A stretch of 64,000 nt of DNA, from NCBI GenBank assembly GCA_951217055.1, contig OX578283.1, positions 66,075,228-66,139,227 on the forward strand, given 5' to 3'. The notes under the pieces were generated by a model, which did no database searches, was not told the origin of the DNA, and saw only the letters and a program-made list of their open reading frames with translations. Below are positions 21,263 to 34,060 of the stretch, one piece after another. The stretch's first letter is position 1; every line of letters begins with the position of its first letter. A program made the position numbers and the translations under genes. Origin of the DNA: Gerris lacustris (lineage: Eukaryota > Arthropoda > Insecta > Hemiptera > Gerridae).

Positions 21263-21895
21263 TGTTTCCCTCACATTCACCGCACCGTGACTCAATGTTG
21301 CGCATATTTGATGTGAGGCAAGCTTAATCCACACCGGGACTCAATGTTGCGCGTCTTTGTTGTGGGGCAAGCTTAATCCACACTGGGACTCAATGTTGCG
21401 CGTCTTTGTTGTGGGGCAAGCTTAATCCACACCGGGACTCAATGTTGCGCGTCTTTGTTGTGGGGCAAGCTTAATCCACACCGGGACTCAATGTTGCGAG
21501 TCTTTGTTGTGGGGCAAGCTTAATCCACACCGGGACTCAATGTTGCGCGTCTTTGTAGTGGGGTAAGCTTAATCCACACCGGGACTCAATGTTGTGCGTC
21601 TTTGTAGTGGGGTAAGCTTAATACACACCGGGACTCAATGCTGCACGTCTTTGTTGTGGGGCAAGCTTAGTCCACACCGGGACTCAATGTTGTGCGTCTC
21701 TGTTTCGGGGCAAGATTAATCCACACCAGGACTCAATGTTGCGCATCTTTATTGTGGAGTAAGAATAATCCACACCTGGACTCAATGTTGCGCATCTTTA
21801 TTGTGGAGCAAGATTAATCCACACCAGGACTCAATGTTGCGCGTCTTTATTGTGGAGCAAGCTTAATCCACACCGGGACTCAATGTTGCGCTTAT
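21263..21895. repeat. 49-bp tandem satellite, about 13 copies
   Basis: The unit CCACACCGGGACTCAATGTT / GCGCGTCTTTGTTGTGGGGC / AAGCTTAAT repeats at exactly 49 bp. Central units (21362-21560) are almost identical. Later units (21700-21890) diverge (GTGGAGCAAGATTAATCC). Copies are contiguous, without unique spacers. Confidence 0.9.
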
Positions 21896-21939
21896 CTGTT
21901 CTCCTAGTTCAGTGTACAGCGTTGTAGAATCGCTTGGGG

Positions 21940-22135
21940 AGGGGACGCCCTAGCGACAGCGGTAGCATGGGCGGTAGTGGGAGACACTACCTCTACCAAG
22001 AGCGGACAAACTCGATTGAACACCTCCTATACCTTCCTAACACCTTGATCCTATATCTTCCCCACTCGAGTGTATAACGGTAACGCTTTTCGAGGTTAAT
22101 GAGCCAAGACATAAAAATGTCAAAAACAAAACTTT
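21940..22135 (+). repeat. Dispersed repeat family F copy
   Basis: GGTAGTGGGAGACACTAC, GAGCGGACAAACTCGATTG, AACACCTCC and GGTAACGCTTTTCGAGGTTA recur in order at 54.39-54.56 kb. GACAC/GTGTC-type inversions within it suggest structured RNA, but the class is unknown. Confidence 0.55.
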
Positions 22136-25100
22136 AGAGTAGTCTATTTAAAAAGTAAGTATACCCTATTTAAACACAACTTTAACGATAAGTCGTTTAC
22201 CCGAGAAAAAAATGTAGTGTCCGAAATATTGATGAAAATAAAACTGATTTTTTTGAAAACCGGATACATACGAGTAAAGTAAACAACTACCTGTTAAATG
22301 CATTTTGAGGTCGTGTTGAAGGTTTTTGAAGTGAAACTTCTTTAGGCGGGGTAGAGTAAATTGGATTGGATGAAACGAAATTGTATGTAACCAAGTTTGT
22401 AATTCGAGACTCGTCTATGTGAAAGATTTTTTTTTATAGGTAAATCAACTGCCTGCTTGAGTCGGCTGTTTCTAGAACTTAAGTTTCTCTTCTAATGCGT
22501 GAGAGTCTCATTCTTTTCTTTTAAATCTATTAAATGAGATATTATGGATTTTAAATATACGGGGGGGGGGGGGGGGCAAAACAAAACCTCACTTTTTTGA
22601 ACACGTATAGCTCAGCTTCTGTAATAGATAGAGATATGGGGTTTGCGGCGACTGAAAACTACATTCTTCTACTTTAAATGTCATATCTATAACTTAACTA
22701 CTACTGGGTCTATAACTTAACTATTGGGCGAAAGCCATGCAATGAGGGTTTGAATTAGGGTCTTAAAAACAGTCTTTGGTCGGGTAGTAATCGTTGTCTG
22801 GTATTCCAGAATAAATGTTCATTGTAGGTAAGTGAGAGGAGTCTCTCAGTGTTATAAGAAACATCAAAAATTTGTTATGCTATTTTTTCAAATTTTAGGG
22901 ATGTTTTATTATAATGTTTAAGAGGACTTAATTTACTTGATTTAAAAAATCAAGGTAACAAACGCATCTGTCTTATTTGTTAGCGTTAATTACAAACAAA
23001 GAACGTGTTTCTCATATTCAAAGTGCATCTAATTTTCAGACTAAGTATTTCAAGTAGTTAAGTATTTTTTGTTATCGTTACCACATGGTTCTATCTCCGA
23101 ACTCATTTGTAGTTGTCTATCATCAAGAGGTCATTAGCAAACAATCCCGGCAGCCGAGTGAAACTTATGACGTCGCGAAAATCAATTTGAACTTAACTTC
23201 GCGACCTAAATACTAAAACCAACCACCAACACAAAAGAACAAACTTCTTAAATAATTATGAAAATATTTTTCATACCAACGAAGAAATATTAGGTAAAAC
23301 CCTGCTTTTCTTTTCCTTAAGGAATAATGTAATAAAAAAAAGTATGTGAGTGACTTACAAAACAGTTTTTGACTGAAAGAAATCTATTTATTTTTAATTT
23401 CCTTGTTTGTTCCTTGCTTATACCTTATATTTTTTTCGTGTTCTTTTCCCTCATTTTTTTGTTCGGTAGAGTTAATTTTCCTCGTTCTTGTTGTTAATTT
23501 ATTCATGTTTTTACAATGTTACTTTGTACTTTGATGCGGTTGATTCGAAAGAGATGCCACGAGAGACCGTGCTTACACTTCGCTGTTTCTCTTAGCTAGA
23601 CTTTACGCCCTTAGAGAAAAGTGAAGAATCACTAAGTATAACAATGTATAATTAAATGTAATATCTGGGCGTACAGAGGAGCCCCACCCCTGAATTATAA
23701 TGCACTCTTTGTAATTCCAAGCGTAATCCTAATTCCAAGCTACAGATCATGGCTTTAATATGAAAACGTGAGCTGCTTACTACAAAACTCCCCCCCCCCC
23801 CCTCCCCCAACTCCCCCCCCCCCCCCCTCCAGGGCCCTACACCCTCCACTTAATTGGGAGTACGACCCACTCATCCTTCGTTAGCGCTCGAAAAATTTAA
23901 TTATATATTTTTTTTTTCTTCATCACCTACTTTATCCTCTTTTTTTTCTTATTTTTTCGTATAAGTACGAGTTTGCATTGTAATACGCTTTCTTTGCATT
24001 TATTCACGCCCTAGCATCATTAGTATGCAATTTCCATTTTTTAATTGATAAAATAAAATTAATAAGGTATTTTTTTTTTCACTTTATGTTATCATGGTAT
24101 TTACTATAAAAAAAACCATTTCAAACGTAAAGTTCTTTTACTTTAAGCTTTTTAAAGGTAATTACATAAAATAGTCTGGCAATTAGTGTGGCACATAGCT
24201 TCCTCGCGTCCTGTTTCGTATACTTTAATGATTTCATAAGGTGTGTGTTTACCATATGTACGAACTGTTCCTATCTACATATTGGGAATTATATTTTTAG
24301 GCGAGTTTGAAACGTGTCCCCCCCCCCCCCCCCCCCTCTATCTCGCTTATGTGAAGTGCAAAAAATCTGAAAAAATTTCTGAACATTCTTCGACCAAAAG
24401 TAAAGATACCACCTTTTGGAAATTTCGAAAAAAATATTATTTTATTTTTTATTGACAAAATACGTTTTTTTTTATAGTTATGGTCTTTTCGATGTATTTA
24501 TATGGTTGTAGTCCGGTTCAGTAGCAAAAAAATACTTTATCAGAGTGTGTTTTGAGAATATCAGACCCTTAGAATGGTTCAAAGTAATATTTTTAGCATT
24601 TTAAAAAAACACTGTTTATACACTTTACAGTTAAACACTATGTAGTGTGGCCTACGAACCCTCGCTGTGTGCTGACTAGCACACACTTGACCTGTTTATA
24701 TACTCTGTTATGCTTAAAAAATCAGGACAGCATAGTAACTACCATGTGTTGCTTTTATGGTTTTAGGATTAGACGTGGTGAACTACCAGTTCCCAAATAT
24801 TTTTCAAAAGTATCTATTCACGTTTGAAGGAAAAAAAATGTCATAATGTTTGACTCGTTAGCCTGAGGGCTCATTTAGACTAGAGAGGTATTATCTTATA
24901 GCGTATTTCTTGTGAACAATTAACTGTTAATATTATTATTTTGTCATGCTTGCAATAAATAAATCGTTATTTTTAGGCTCGAAAATGGCTGGTAATAGCC
25001 GAAACGTTGCCAGAGTTAACATGAATTTGAGTATATTTCTTCTTACACATTACAAAAGGATCCACCTACGACATCAAAATATTACTACAGGGTACACCTA

Positions 25101-25227
25101 GCAAAACTTTTAATAAGACATTAATATAAAAAAATAAAATTGAAATTTGTATCTTAATTAGTAATAAGAAAGCAGAAACTATAAAAGACCCTAGGAAAAA
25201 TATAGAAAACCCAAGAAATAATATAGA
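22136..25227. other. Long AT-rich stretch, no gene recognised
   Basis: It contains four G- or C-homopolymer runs: 16 G near 22561, two C-rich blocks at 23790-23828, and 19 C near 24318-24336. A partial family A end lies at 24173-24220 (AGTCTGGCAATTAGTGTGGC), and a decayed hammerhead-like motif at 24978-25012 (ATGGCTGGTAATAGCC, then GAAACG, but CTCGAAA in place of CTGANGA). Apart from these I see nothing supportable. Confidence 0.35.
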
Positions 25228-25915
25228 ATAGTTATTTATGTAACTAGGCAGCAAAATGGAATTTTACTGACGAGTGATTAGATTATCCTCCGAGCCGAAG
25301 GCGAGAACAGGCTATTTACCGAAGCCGAGGCAGGTAATTTACCTATTTGACTGCCTTGGCTTCGCCTTGGCAGGCAATGAATAAACGAGGCATAAATGTT
25401 TCCTTTGCTGCCTTGTTGCATACAATATTTTATCTACTCACGCTATGCAGATAAAAAATGGAAGCTTAGGAAGAGTTTGAGATAAATCGTCAATAAACTC
25501 AAACCAAATCAAGTTGTGCTCCAGTGTTGCCACTTCTTACTTGATATTAATTATTCAAAGACCTACAATTAAAATCCTTTTTCATCTTACCACTTTTAAA
25601 CTTTTAAATAATAATATTATTATTAATACATTAATAATATAACACTGCTTTGTAATAATACAAGAATGAAACTAAATCAAAATAACACAAATTAAAATAA
25701 AACTAAACACAAACAAAATCAGAGGTTATGGCACGCAGTGGTAAACATTGTACTTTCCCTGCCTAGGCAGAGAAAGTATTTTCCTGACTGTTTTAACTAC
25801 TTTTCTGCCTGTTTTTAATATTTTTATGACAAATCAGCGAAATAGTACTTTCCAGCCTAAAAACAGTGAAGTAATGTATAATTTTGCTGTCGTGAGTAGA
25901 TAAAAATCAATTTAA
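25228..25915 (+). repeat. Dispersed repeat family E copy (diverged)
   Basis: It starts ATAGTTATTTATGTAACTAG and ends GCTGTCGTGAGTAGATAAAA. Inside, GCCGAGGCAGGTAATTTACC is opposed by GACTGCCTTGGCTTCGCCTTGG, a GC-rich inverted motif that marks the family. Other copies are at 27.0-27.7, 34.35-35.0 and 42.0-43.6 kb. The ends share a short TAGGGA-like inverted word, so it may be a DNA-type element; it is non-coding. Confidence 0.5.
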
Positions 25916-25969
25916 TACAAATTCACCAAAGAAATGATTCAATTGTTCAACCGATTTTCTTAAACAAAG

Positions 25970-26465
25970 AGAAACAAAATTTGATTTTACTACGTTTTTA
26001 TTAGCTTGCATTCTTGTTTGTTTGTTTGTTTGTCCGGTACTAATCTGGCAATCGATTTCTAACTAACTTCCCGAATAGCTAGACATTTGAAACTTTTAGC
26101 ATAGCTCAGAACACGATGACAATGCATTATTTTAATACTTTTAGCCATCTTTCAGCAGAATTTAATTAGTTTTAAGCAAATTTTGCTGTGCGGTAAGTTA
26201 GTTCGGGAAAAATCCGCAAGTTATTTTATTTGTTTTGCCATATCCAATATTTACGCAATCTTCATTTTGACGGGTCTCAAATTTGTGATAGATAAACATT
26301 GAATGACAGCAAAACAGAAAATATCGATTATATTATTTCAAATATATCGATGGCATGCTTTAGATTTTGTGTTGGGGAGATCCGTTGTACAAAGATTTAT
26401 CCTTTCATAGGTTTAAGATCAGCTCTCTGGATGGTTGTCATTTATGTGAAGTAAATAAATTCGGA
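25970..26465 (-). repeat. Dispersed repeat family D copy
   Basis: Contains (TTTG)n near 26010-26030, CCGAATAGCTAGACATTTG, CTCAGAACACGATGACAATG and the end CTCTCTGGATGGTTGTCATT. Copies are also found at 31.13-31.44 and 58.74-59.35 kb, both on the plus strand. The 59-kb copy shows the same outer block (ATGACAACCATCTAGAGAGC), so this is close to full length. Confidence 0.65.
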
Positions 26466-27034
26466 ACTATTTTTTTTTTTTTTCACTAACATTATATATT
26501 ATATAACAATAACAATTATATTATCAATATTACATACGATTCAACAGAAAATTTAAAAACGTAGTATATAAAAGGTTCTTTTTATCTTGAAATTATGTAT
26601 ATTTAAATTGTTAAATTCAATAACCTCCCAAGTAAAAGCATTTTTCCCCTTGATAATCAAATCAAATTTAGAATTATAAAGGGATGCTCTTAAAATTAAA
26701 TCTTTAACAAAATGTTTTTCTTCTAAAAAAAAAAAAATAAAAAAAATAAAAATAAAAATGAACGTGCTAGGAATTTTTCCTTACCAAATAATCCCAAAAT
26801 GGCGGCAGATATTAAGTCGAAATATAGAGGAATTATTTATCTTGCAGAAACGTATAATTGGTTTTTTATTGTAGCTCAATTGCCGAAATATTTTCGAAAT
26901 TATTTAGTGTTAAAGTGGTAAAATTCAAAAGTAGATATTTGGAAAATGGTGGGAGATATCACGATGAAATTCAGTGGAAATGTTTTTCTTATAAAGAGGA
27001 ACAATTGGTGCGATTTTCAGAAAACTATTTTACC

Positions 27035-27730
27035 TCTAGCAGGGAGAAAAAGTGAACTTTCCTCCCTAGTTTACAGGGAGGTAAATTACTCATTGCACCC
27101 GGTCGGGTTAAACAGGGAGTAATGAAAAATAAGGGAATCATGAACTCTCATGATTCCCTCCAGTGTTGCCCTAGATAAAGCACAAGTAAAAAAGGTTGCT
27201 GCTAATACACATTTCATTTACTAACTTTTGTTTGATGTCTAAATCTATAATGTCATCTTCACATATGTCATGTAACCTCCATAACGGTTGCCATAGTGAT
27301 TCATCAGTAAAACAAACAAACAAGTTAAAAGTGAAATCATAATTTCTAAATGTAGATAAACTAATCCATATGTAAATATGTACATCAGTTGTCAACACCA
27401 TTCAATACACGACTCAGCTTCCAGCTGATTCTCCCATTTAATTTTAGCATTGAAATTCAAATAATTACTATCTATAATTCAATTTTAACGTGATTAAACT
27501 TATTTAGAGAATTGTTAATATTATTTCTAACTCTTTTTTTGTTTTAAATAAATATAAAAAGATGTATTTTTTGTTGAATAAAATAATTTAAAATTAAAAT
27601 GTTTCCATATTTCTTTCTCCTCGCAATAATTAACTCCCGCGGCTCCACCTCGGGAGTTAATGTAACCAACTTCATCACTCAGGGTGCAATCACTTACTTT
27701 GCTCCCTTGGAGCGTAAATAACTATTGGTG
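27035..27730 (-). repeat. Dispersed repeat family E copy
   Basis: The right end is GCTCCCTTGGAGCGTAAATAACTAT, the family E terminus inverted. GC-rich internal hairpins are present (CCGCGGCTCCACCTCGGGAG near 27637). A perfect 11-bp-arm hairpin, GGGAATCATGA / TCATGATTCCC, lies at 27133-27158. Confidence 0.5.
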
Positions 27731-28599
27731 TTTTATGAATTATTGAAATGTTTGTTGCTATGATTGTCTGGGCCACACAGTTACATTGTTAGAACGGAAT
27801 TTTGCACCGTATTGCAACTTTCTAGCTTGAAAACTGTGTGAGTTATGCGTGGCAGACAGACAGACATCCAATTAAAAACCACTTGTCACTAAACAAAAAC
27901 ACCAAAAACGGATAATTCCGTGTTGTTTTTTTAGGTAAAAACAATACTTTTTCATTTAAATAAGGACAAGTAAAGAAACAAAAAAAAACAAAAAACTATA
28001 TAACCATGTATATATAAAAGATCAAATTTATATATTTTCATATTTTAAATATCCCTTGCCTTCTAATATTAATATTATAAAGTAAAGAATAACATAAAAT
28101 TTAATTTTAAATAATCAGCTTAATGCTTAATAATATCTTGAAACGAGATTATATTTTAAGACGAAAATAACAAAAGCTCTAAGAATATTAAGAAAAAAGT
28201 AAATTAAACCTTTTTCACGAGGAAAAAATACACTTTTATGCGATAAAGGCACATTGATGGAAATTCAATAGACTCAAGTAGTATTATAATAATACTTTTC
28301 AATATCAATATCAATATCTTTAAGTATCAACAAAGGCATGAAGAATGAAGGATTTTATTTTTTGAATAGCAAGAATCTAGTTAATTTTTATCCTCTTATC
28401 TATAATAACAAAAGACTTTATGAGATCTCTCGTATTATCCTTGTTTTTAAATCCTAATCTTTACTAATAAGATTTTAATTAATATTGAATTATATTTCAT
28501 TAAAAGAATAAAGCTCTGCTTTAAGAAGGTAGTAAAGAAGTATTAATATACTCGTATATTAAATACCTAGTTAAGAATATAAATTTGACTTCAATCACC
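27731..28599. other. AT-rich stretch, no gene recognised
   Basis: Only a short GGCAGACAGACAGACATCC word at about 27850 links it to other repeats in the window. No ORF with a recognisable domain. Confidence 0.3.
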
Positions 28600-29250
28600 T
28601 CTAACCACCCCTACCTCCCACTTACCATCTTTATCCACCTCTAACCCTTTCTAACCACCTCTAACCCCCTCCAATCCCCTCTAACCACCTTTTGCCACCT
28701 CTTACCACCACTTACCATCTCTAACCACCTCTCACCCCCTCTAAATACCTCTAACCACCTCTAACCATCTCTATCCACCTCTAACCCCTTCTAACCACCT
28801 CTAACCGCCACTAAACCCCTCTTACCATCTCTATCCATCTCTAACCACCTCTCACCCCCTCTAAATACCTCTAACCACCTCTAACCATCTCTAACCACCC
28901 CTAACCCCCTCTTACCATCTCTATCCACCTCTAACCACCACTAAACCCCTCTTACCATCTCTATCCATCTCTAACCACCTCTCACCCCCTCTAAACACCT
29001 CTAACCACCTCCAACCATCCCTAACCACCCCTAACCCCCTCTTACCATCACTAATCACCTCTAACCCCTTCTGACCACCTATTATCACCTCTCACCCCTT
29101 CTAAACACCACTAACCACATCTTACCATATCTAACCACCTCTAACCCCCCCCCCCCCTTATCCCCTCTTTCCACCTCTAACCAACCCTAACCATCCCTAA
29201 CCACCTTCCACCACCTCTAACCACGTCTTACCATCTCTAACCACCTATAC
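28600..29250. repeat. C/T-rich minisatellite (CTCTAACCAC)n
   Basis: About 650 bp of roughly 10-11-bp units (ACCTCTAACC, ACCATCTCTA), with almost no G on the plus strand. A larger repeated segment of about 120 bp (CTCTAACCACCTCTCACCCC ... AATACCTC) recurs at about 28720, 28840 and 28970. The complementary strand is G/A-rich (GGTTAGAGGTGG), so non-B structure is possible. It is not the insect telomere repeat TTAGG. Confidence 0.85.
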
Positions 29251-29800
29251 AGTTTATGAAGTTGATAAAGCGACATGCAATCACCCCTGGCATCAATTAC
29301 ATAATAATTACTACGTTTCCATAAGTTATGAAAATAGTATTGGTATTCAAAACCCTATGGAAACGGTGATTTCAAAACGTTTCGAGTTCAAGGTCACAAC
29401 AGAAAATGTTTCATTTTGTATTGCAACTGTTTAAAAAAAAAACATGAAAACTGATATTGAGTGAAAAACAGAATTGAGACATACGCAGTAGGTATATATA
29501 GGCTAATCAAACGCTTGGTCGACATTGTAGATAAGGTCACGGAAAAAATGCCACGCCTTCTAAAAAAACATAAAATGGCTGTCACGCTAAGATCCTGCGG
29601 TTCTCTATAGAAGTATATTTTCACGCTCTTAGGACAAGGTGGATCTAATGAACCATAGTTTATTTGTTGAAGTGAGGAATGTTCCTGTTCCGAACTGAAC
29701 AGAGTCAGTGAGCACATGATCGACATGGACAGCCGTTTCTTTGCTTATCATCAGGATACAGGGCACCATCATAGAATATTTGTTAATTTATATTTTTCTA
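29251..29800. other. No recognised gene
   Basis: A 110-codon open frame on the minus strand (29394-29726) has no motif I can identify. The plus strand here reads with several stops. It could be a decayed transposon gene, but nothing supports a family. Confidence 0.25.
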
Positions 29801-29804
29801 TCAC

Positions 29805-30925
29805 TTATTGCTTCCAAGCTTACCGAAGGTAACGGAAGCATTGTGTTCACTTTTGAGAATGAAAAAGGTTTATGTCTCCGATTTAAAAATTTCCAAGACA
29901 GAAATCCGTTTCAGACATCAGGGAATATTTTTGGTCTCGAGTCTGTCTGTCGGTCTGTCTGTCGGTTTTTGTTTCCGCACATCCTGAAACGTGTGACGAT
30001 AACTTGAGTAAATGTCGACCGATTTTGATGAAATTTGGTAGATATGTTCATTTTACCAATGCCCAGGACGAGTTCGTTGGACAACGTTATCCGTACAAGC
30101 GTTCACCGTGATCTTCAAATTTAAAATTATAATTTTAGGTCGGGGAAAAAATAAAACTTTATCTATTAAACGAGACACACATTTTTTCAAATTTAATTTT
30201 TTAGTAAAACCAACGACACCGCTATAACTATTAATAGTTTCTACACAATAAACAATATAAAAATAGATTGCCAATTAGTGTGGCACATAGCTTCCTCGCA
30301 TCCTATCATGTACCTTATTGTTATATTAACATTAAAATGATTGTTTATTGTGTAAAAACTATTAATAGTTTTAGCGATCTTTATCACTTCATATGTCGCT
30401 GTTGGTTTCACTAAAAAATTGTATTTGAAAAAAATGTTTGTCTCATTCAATAGATAAAGTTAGGTTTTTTCTCCGACCTAAAAGTCCAATTTTAAATATT
30501 AAGTTCACATGTACGCGAGAGTTGCTCGTGAACGCTTGGACGGATAACGTTGTCCAACGAACTCGTCCTAGGTATTGGTAAAATGAACATGTCTACCAAA
30601 TTTCATCAAAATCGGTCGATATTTACTTAAGTTATCGTCACACGTTTCATAATTCGCGGACACACAGACCGATAGACAGACAGACAGACACGAGACCAAA
30701 AATGTTCCCTGATGTCTGAAACGGATTTCTGTCTTGGAATTTTTAAAATCGGAGGCATAAAAGTTTTTCGTTCTCAAAAGTGAACACAATGCTTCCGTTA
30801 CCTTCGGTAAGCTCGGAAGCAATAAAGTAATGTAACAATAATGTTAATGTTAATATAACAATAAAGTACATGATAGGATGCGAGGAAGCTATGTGCCATA
30901 CTAATTGGCAGTATATTTTTGTTGT
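29805..30925. repeat. Two family A copies in head-to-head inversion
   Basis: Plus-orientation copy: 29815-30265 (GCTTACCGAAGGTAACGG outward). Minus-orientation copy: about 30345-30825, ending in CCGTTACCTTCGGTAAGC. A spacer of about 80-100 bp carries the GTGTGGCACATAGCTTCCTC end. The two arms are very similar (for example CAGAAATCCGTTTCAGACAT in both). The result is a palindrome of about 1 kb. The trailing 30840-30920 segment repeats the other A terminus. Confidence 0.7.
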
Positions 30926-31129
30926 TACCTCTAATTTTCTTTTTTTAACTTTTTACATTGTTAGCCATATAATATACAATAACTATCAACTCATTAGGAT
31001 TAACTATTTTCTTAATATATAATATTTATTGCATACACTCGCTTCAATGATAGAGCCCCGCGATGCCTAGTAAATATAATATAACGAGAGAATGTAAGTA
31101 ATAAAAATTACAAGATAAAAAGAACGTTT

Positions 31130-31440
31130 TTAAATTTTCTCTCATAAATCATAAATTTGAAACCCATCAAAGTGAAGATCGTAAATACATATCGTGGGAT
31201 ATGTCAAACAAATAAAATAAACTTGCGGATTTTTTTCCGAACTAACTTTCTATACAGCAAAATTTTCTTAAAACGAATTAAATTCTACTGAAATATGGCC
31301 TAAAAGTATTAAAATAATGCATTGTTATCGTGCTCTGAGCTATCCTAAAAGTTTCAAATGTTTAGCTACTCAGGATGATTTGTACTGGACAAACAAACAA
31401 ACAAACAGGAAAGCAAGCTAATAAAAACGTAGTAAAATAA
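31130..31440 (+). repeat. Family D copy, partial
   Basis: CTTGCGGATTTTTTTCCGAA, AGCTATCCTAAAAGTTTCAA, (ACAA)n near 31390 and TAATAAAAACGTAGTAAAAT. Matches the inner half of the 58.74-59.35 kb copy. Confidence 0.6.
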
Positions 31441-31799
31441 AAGTACATTAGCGCCACACCACAGAGTATATTTAGCAGCCATGTTGTCTTTATTGAGATT
31501 TGTCGTGGAGCCTGTTGAGGCAGTTGTCAACTGAGACAGCTGTGGGGTATTGATTGCTTCAACCCTCCAACACTTCCGCCATACTCTCCACCACATTTCT
31601 CTAATGAAAATTTCATTTTATATCATTTTAATTGTTTACTCCATAATTTTATTCATAAGGCTGAATATAATTTATAGCAAGTATAAAATAAATTGTCATA
31701 TTATATTATGTTAAATAAATGGTTAACATTATATTCACTTTCATTTGAAATACATAAAGGGTGCTATCTTTCTATTTAGTATACATTTATAAAGTTTTT

Positions 31800-32995
31800 A
31801 TTGTCTGTAATGGCCATCAGTTATGACTTATGACTCTTTAAATCCATCTAAATAGTCATAGTTGATTACTCTTTACATCTCTATAATTAGTCATCATTGA
31901 TGACTCTTCAAATCTATTTTAATTGTCACACTTGATAACCATTTAAGTCTGAAAAATTATTCATTATTGATAACTCATTGAATCTACCTAAATAGTCAAC
32001 ATTGTCAACCATTTAAATGTCTCTAAGTAGTCATCATTGATAATCTATAATCTATCTATTTAGTCAGCATTGTTAACGATTTAAATCCTTCTAAATAGTC
32101 ATCATTGATACTCTTTAAATCTATCTATTTAGTCACCATTGTCAACCATTTAAATATCTTTAAGTAGTCATATTGATAGTCTATAATCTATCTATCTAGT
32201 CGACATTGTTAACCATTTGAATCTCTTTAAGCAGTCATCATTAATACTCTTTAAATCTATATATTTAGTCAACATTGATAACAATTAAAATCTCTCCAAG
32301 TAGATATCATTGATGCACTTTAAATCTATCTATCTAGTCAACATTGTTAACAGTTTAAATCTCTTTAAGTAGTCTTCATTGATACTTATTAAATCTTTCT
32401 ATATTTAGTCAGCATTTTTAACGATTTAAATCCCTCTATGTAGTCATCATTGATACTCTTTAAATCAATCTAAAGAGTCATCATTGATACTCTTTAAATC
32501 TATCTAAATACTCATCATTGATACTCTTTAAATCTATCTAAAGAGTCATCATTGATACTCTTTAAATCTATCTAAATACTCATCATTGATACTCTTTAAA
32601 TCTATCTAAATACTCATCATTGATACTCTTTAAATCTATCTAAATAGTCATCATTGATACTCTTTAAATCTATCTAAAGAGTCATCATTGATACTCTTAA
32701 AATCTATCTACATACTCATCATTGATACTCTTTAAATCTATCTAAATACTCATCATTGATACTCTTTAAATCTATCTAAATACTCATCATTGATACTCTT
32801 TAAATCTATCTAAATAGTCATCATTGTTACTTTAAGTAGTCATCATTGGTACTCGTTGAATCTATCATAATTTCGTCATTGTTAACGATTTAAATCTGTC
32901 GACGTAGTCAAATTTGATTCTCTTTAAACCTATCTTAATAGTCATTATTGTTAACGATTTCAATCTCTTTAAGTAGTCATCATTGATATAACGAG
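31800..32995. repeat. 34-bp tandem satellite, about 35 copies
   Basis: The unit ATCATTGATACTCTTTAAAT / CTATCTAAATAGTC repeats at 34 bp. The core (32450-32830) is nearly homogeneous. Outer units (31800-32400, 32830-32995) are progressively diverged, the usual pattern for an array that expands from its middle. A two-state variation (AAATACTC versus AAAGAGTC) alternates in the core. Confidence 0.9.
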
Positions 32996-33026
32996 ATATA
33001 AGACGTCATTAACGACCAAAACATTC

Positions 33027-33114
33027 TCACAAAATGTAGAGACTTAGGTTTCTAACCCGGGTTTGTTCAATGGAATCAGCTAAGTGGTCTGCTTCTTCGG
33101 ATGTAAGAGCCTCT
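33027..33114 (-). CDS. Candidate terminal exon of a host gene
   Basis: On the minus strand a pyrimidine tract and acceptor (TTTTTCTTTTTCTTTCAG, with AG at 33116-33115) are followed by an in-frame stretch encoding EALTSEEADHLADSIEQTRV and eight more residues, then TGA at 33029-33027. The peptide is well mixed and acidic-helical, unlike the repeats around it, and codon use is not AT-skewed. I cannot name the gene. No upstream exon was identified. The 34-bp satellite starts directly after it on that strand. A chance acceptor remains possible. Confidence 0.35.
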
Positions 33115-33860
33115 CTGAAAGAAAAAGAAAAAAAATAATCAGCGAAGATGTTTAAAGAGATAAGACATTATGAAATATAACGCAATTGCGCAATATTCCT
33201 AGATCATAATGCATTGCTACAACCAATAAACCTTTCCAACTGCTGAAACAAACAATTCATCTCAACCACATCCGGGCATTAAGAGACCAACTAAAGATAG
33301 GGGATTTTGTAACGAATGGACTGTATATTGTGTATATAGGGGTTTGGTGGTCCAGTCTAATAATCCCCATAATAATCAAGGAAGGAAATATAAATAAATG
33401 CCTTATCTCTTGCAGCAGTTGATGTAAAGAAGCTTGGTAAGAATGGAGTCAGGTTGAAGACGATAGGAAGAGGAAACGGGGGAAATTGGGAAACGTGGTA
33501 CTAACAAACAGATCGGTAAACTGAAAAACAGAGCGGTAATTAAAAAGGAAATTGAGTGTCAGGGAGCGGCATAACGACTGAATGATTTTATCTATTTGCC
33601 GTCTTCTAAATAGTCTGGGAACACATTGTATAAAATCACCTCCCTGTGGCAAACAAAGGTGGCATTTGGTGTGGTTAATAAAGGGAAGGTGCCAGTCATG
33701 CCATTTTATCAAAATTATTGTTTTGTTCATTAATAGTCATGTTGGTGTCATGACATAATGTCAGCGGTGACGTCATACAAGATGTCCACAATAGTTATAT
33801 AGCCAATATAAAATGTGCCTTATTTTTGTTACTATAATATAAGAAATTATAATTTTTGTA
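33115..33860. other. Possible intron or unique sequence
   Basis: No dispersed repeats are recognised. A 93-codon open frame on the minus strand (33449-33730) contains no known motif. If the exon at 33027-33114 is real, this would be its upstream intron. Confidence 0.25.
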
Positions 33861-33864
33861 AGTT

Positions 33865-34060
33865 TATTGTGCTGACACACTTACCGAAGGTAACGGAAGC
33901 TATGTGATCGTTCTGAAGAACGAAAATATTTTATGTCTCCAATTTCAAAAATTCTGAAACAGAAATCCGTTTCACATATCAGGCAACATTTTTGGATCCG
34001 TGTTTTTCTATCGGTCTTTCTGTCGCTTCATTTTTGTGAAACAACATATTTTTAAAACTA
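33865..34060 (+). repeat. Family A copy, 5' part
   Basis: CTTACCGAAGGTAACGGAAG, GATCGTTCTGAAGAACGAAA and CAGAAATCCGTTTCACATAT; stops after the diverged CTGTC-rich segment. Confidence 0.55.

Noticed and set aside
21263..21895. CRISPR-like regular repeats
   Set aside because: Units are contiguous 49-mers without unique spacers, in eukaryotic DNA; a satellite array.
28600..29250. Interstitial telomere
   Set aside because: The unit is CTCTAACCAC-like with variable length, not the insect (TTAGG)n or another known telomere repeat.
29394..29726. Possible decayed transposase gene
   Set aside because: Neither strand shows a catalytic motif I can name; left unassigned.
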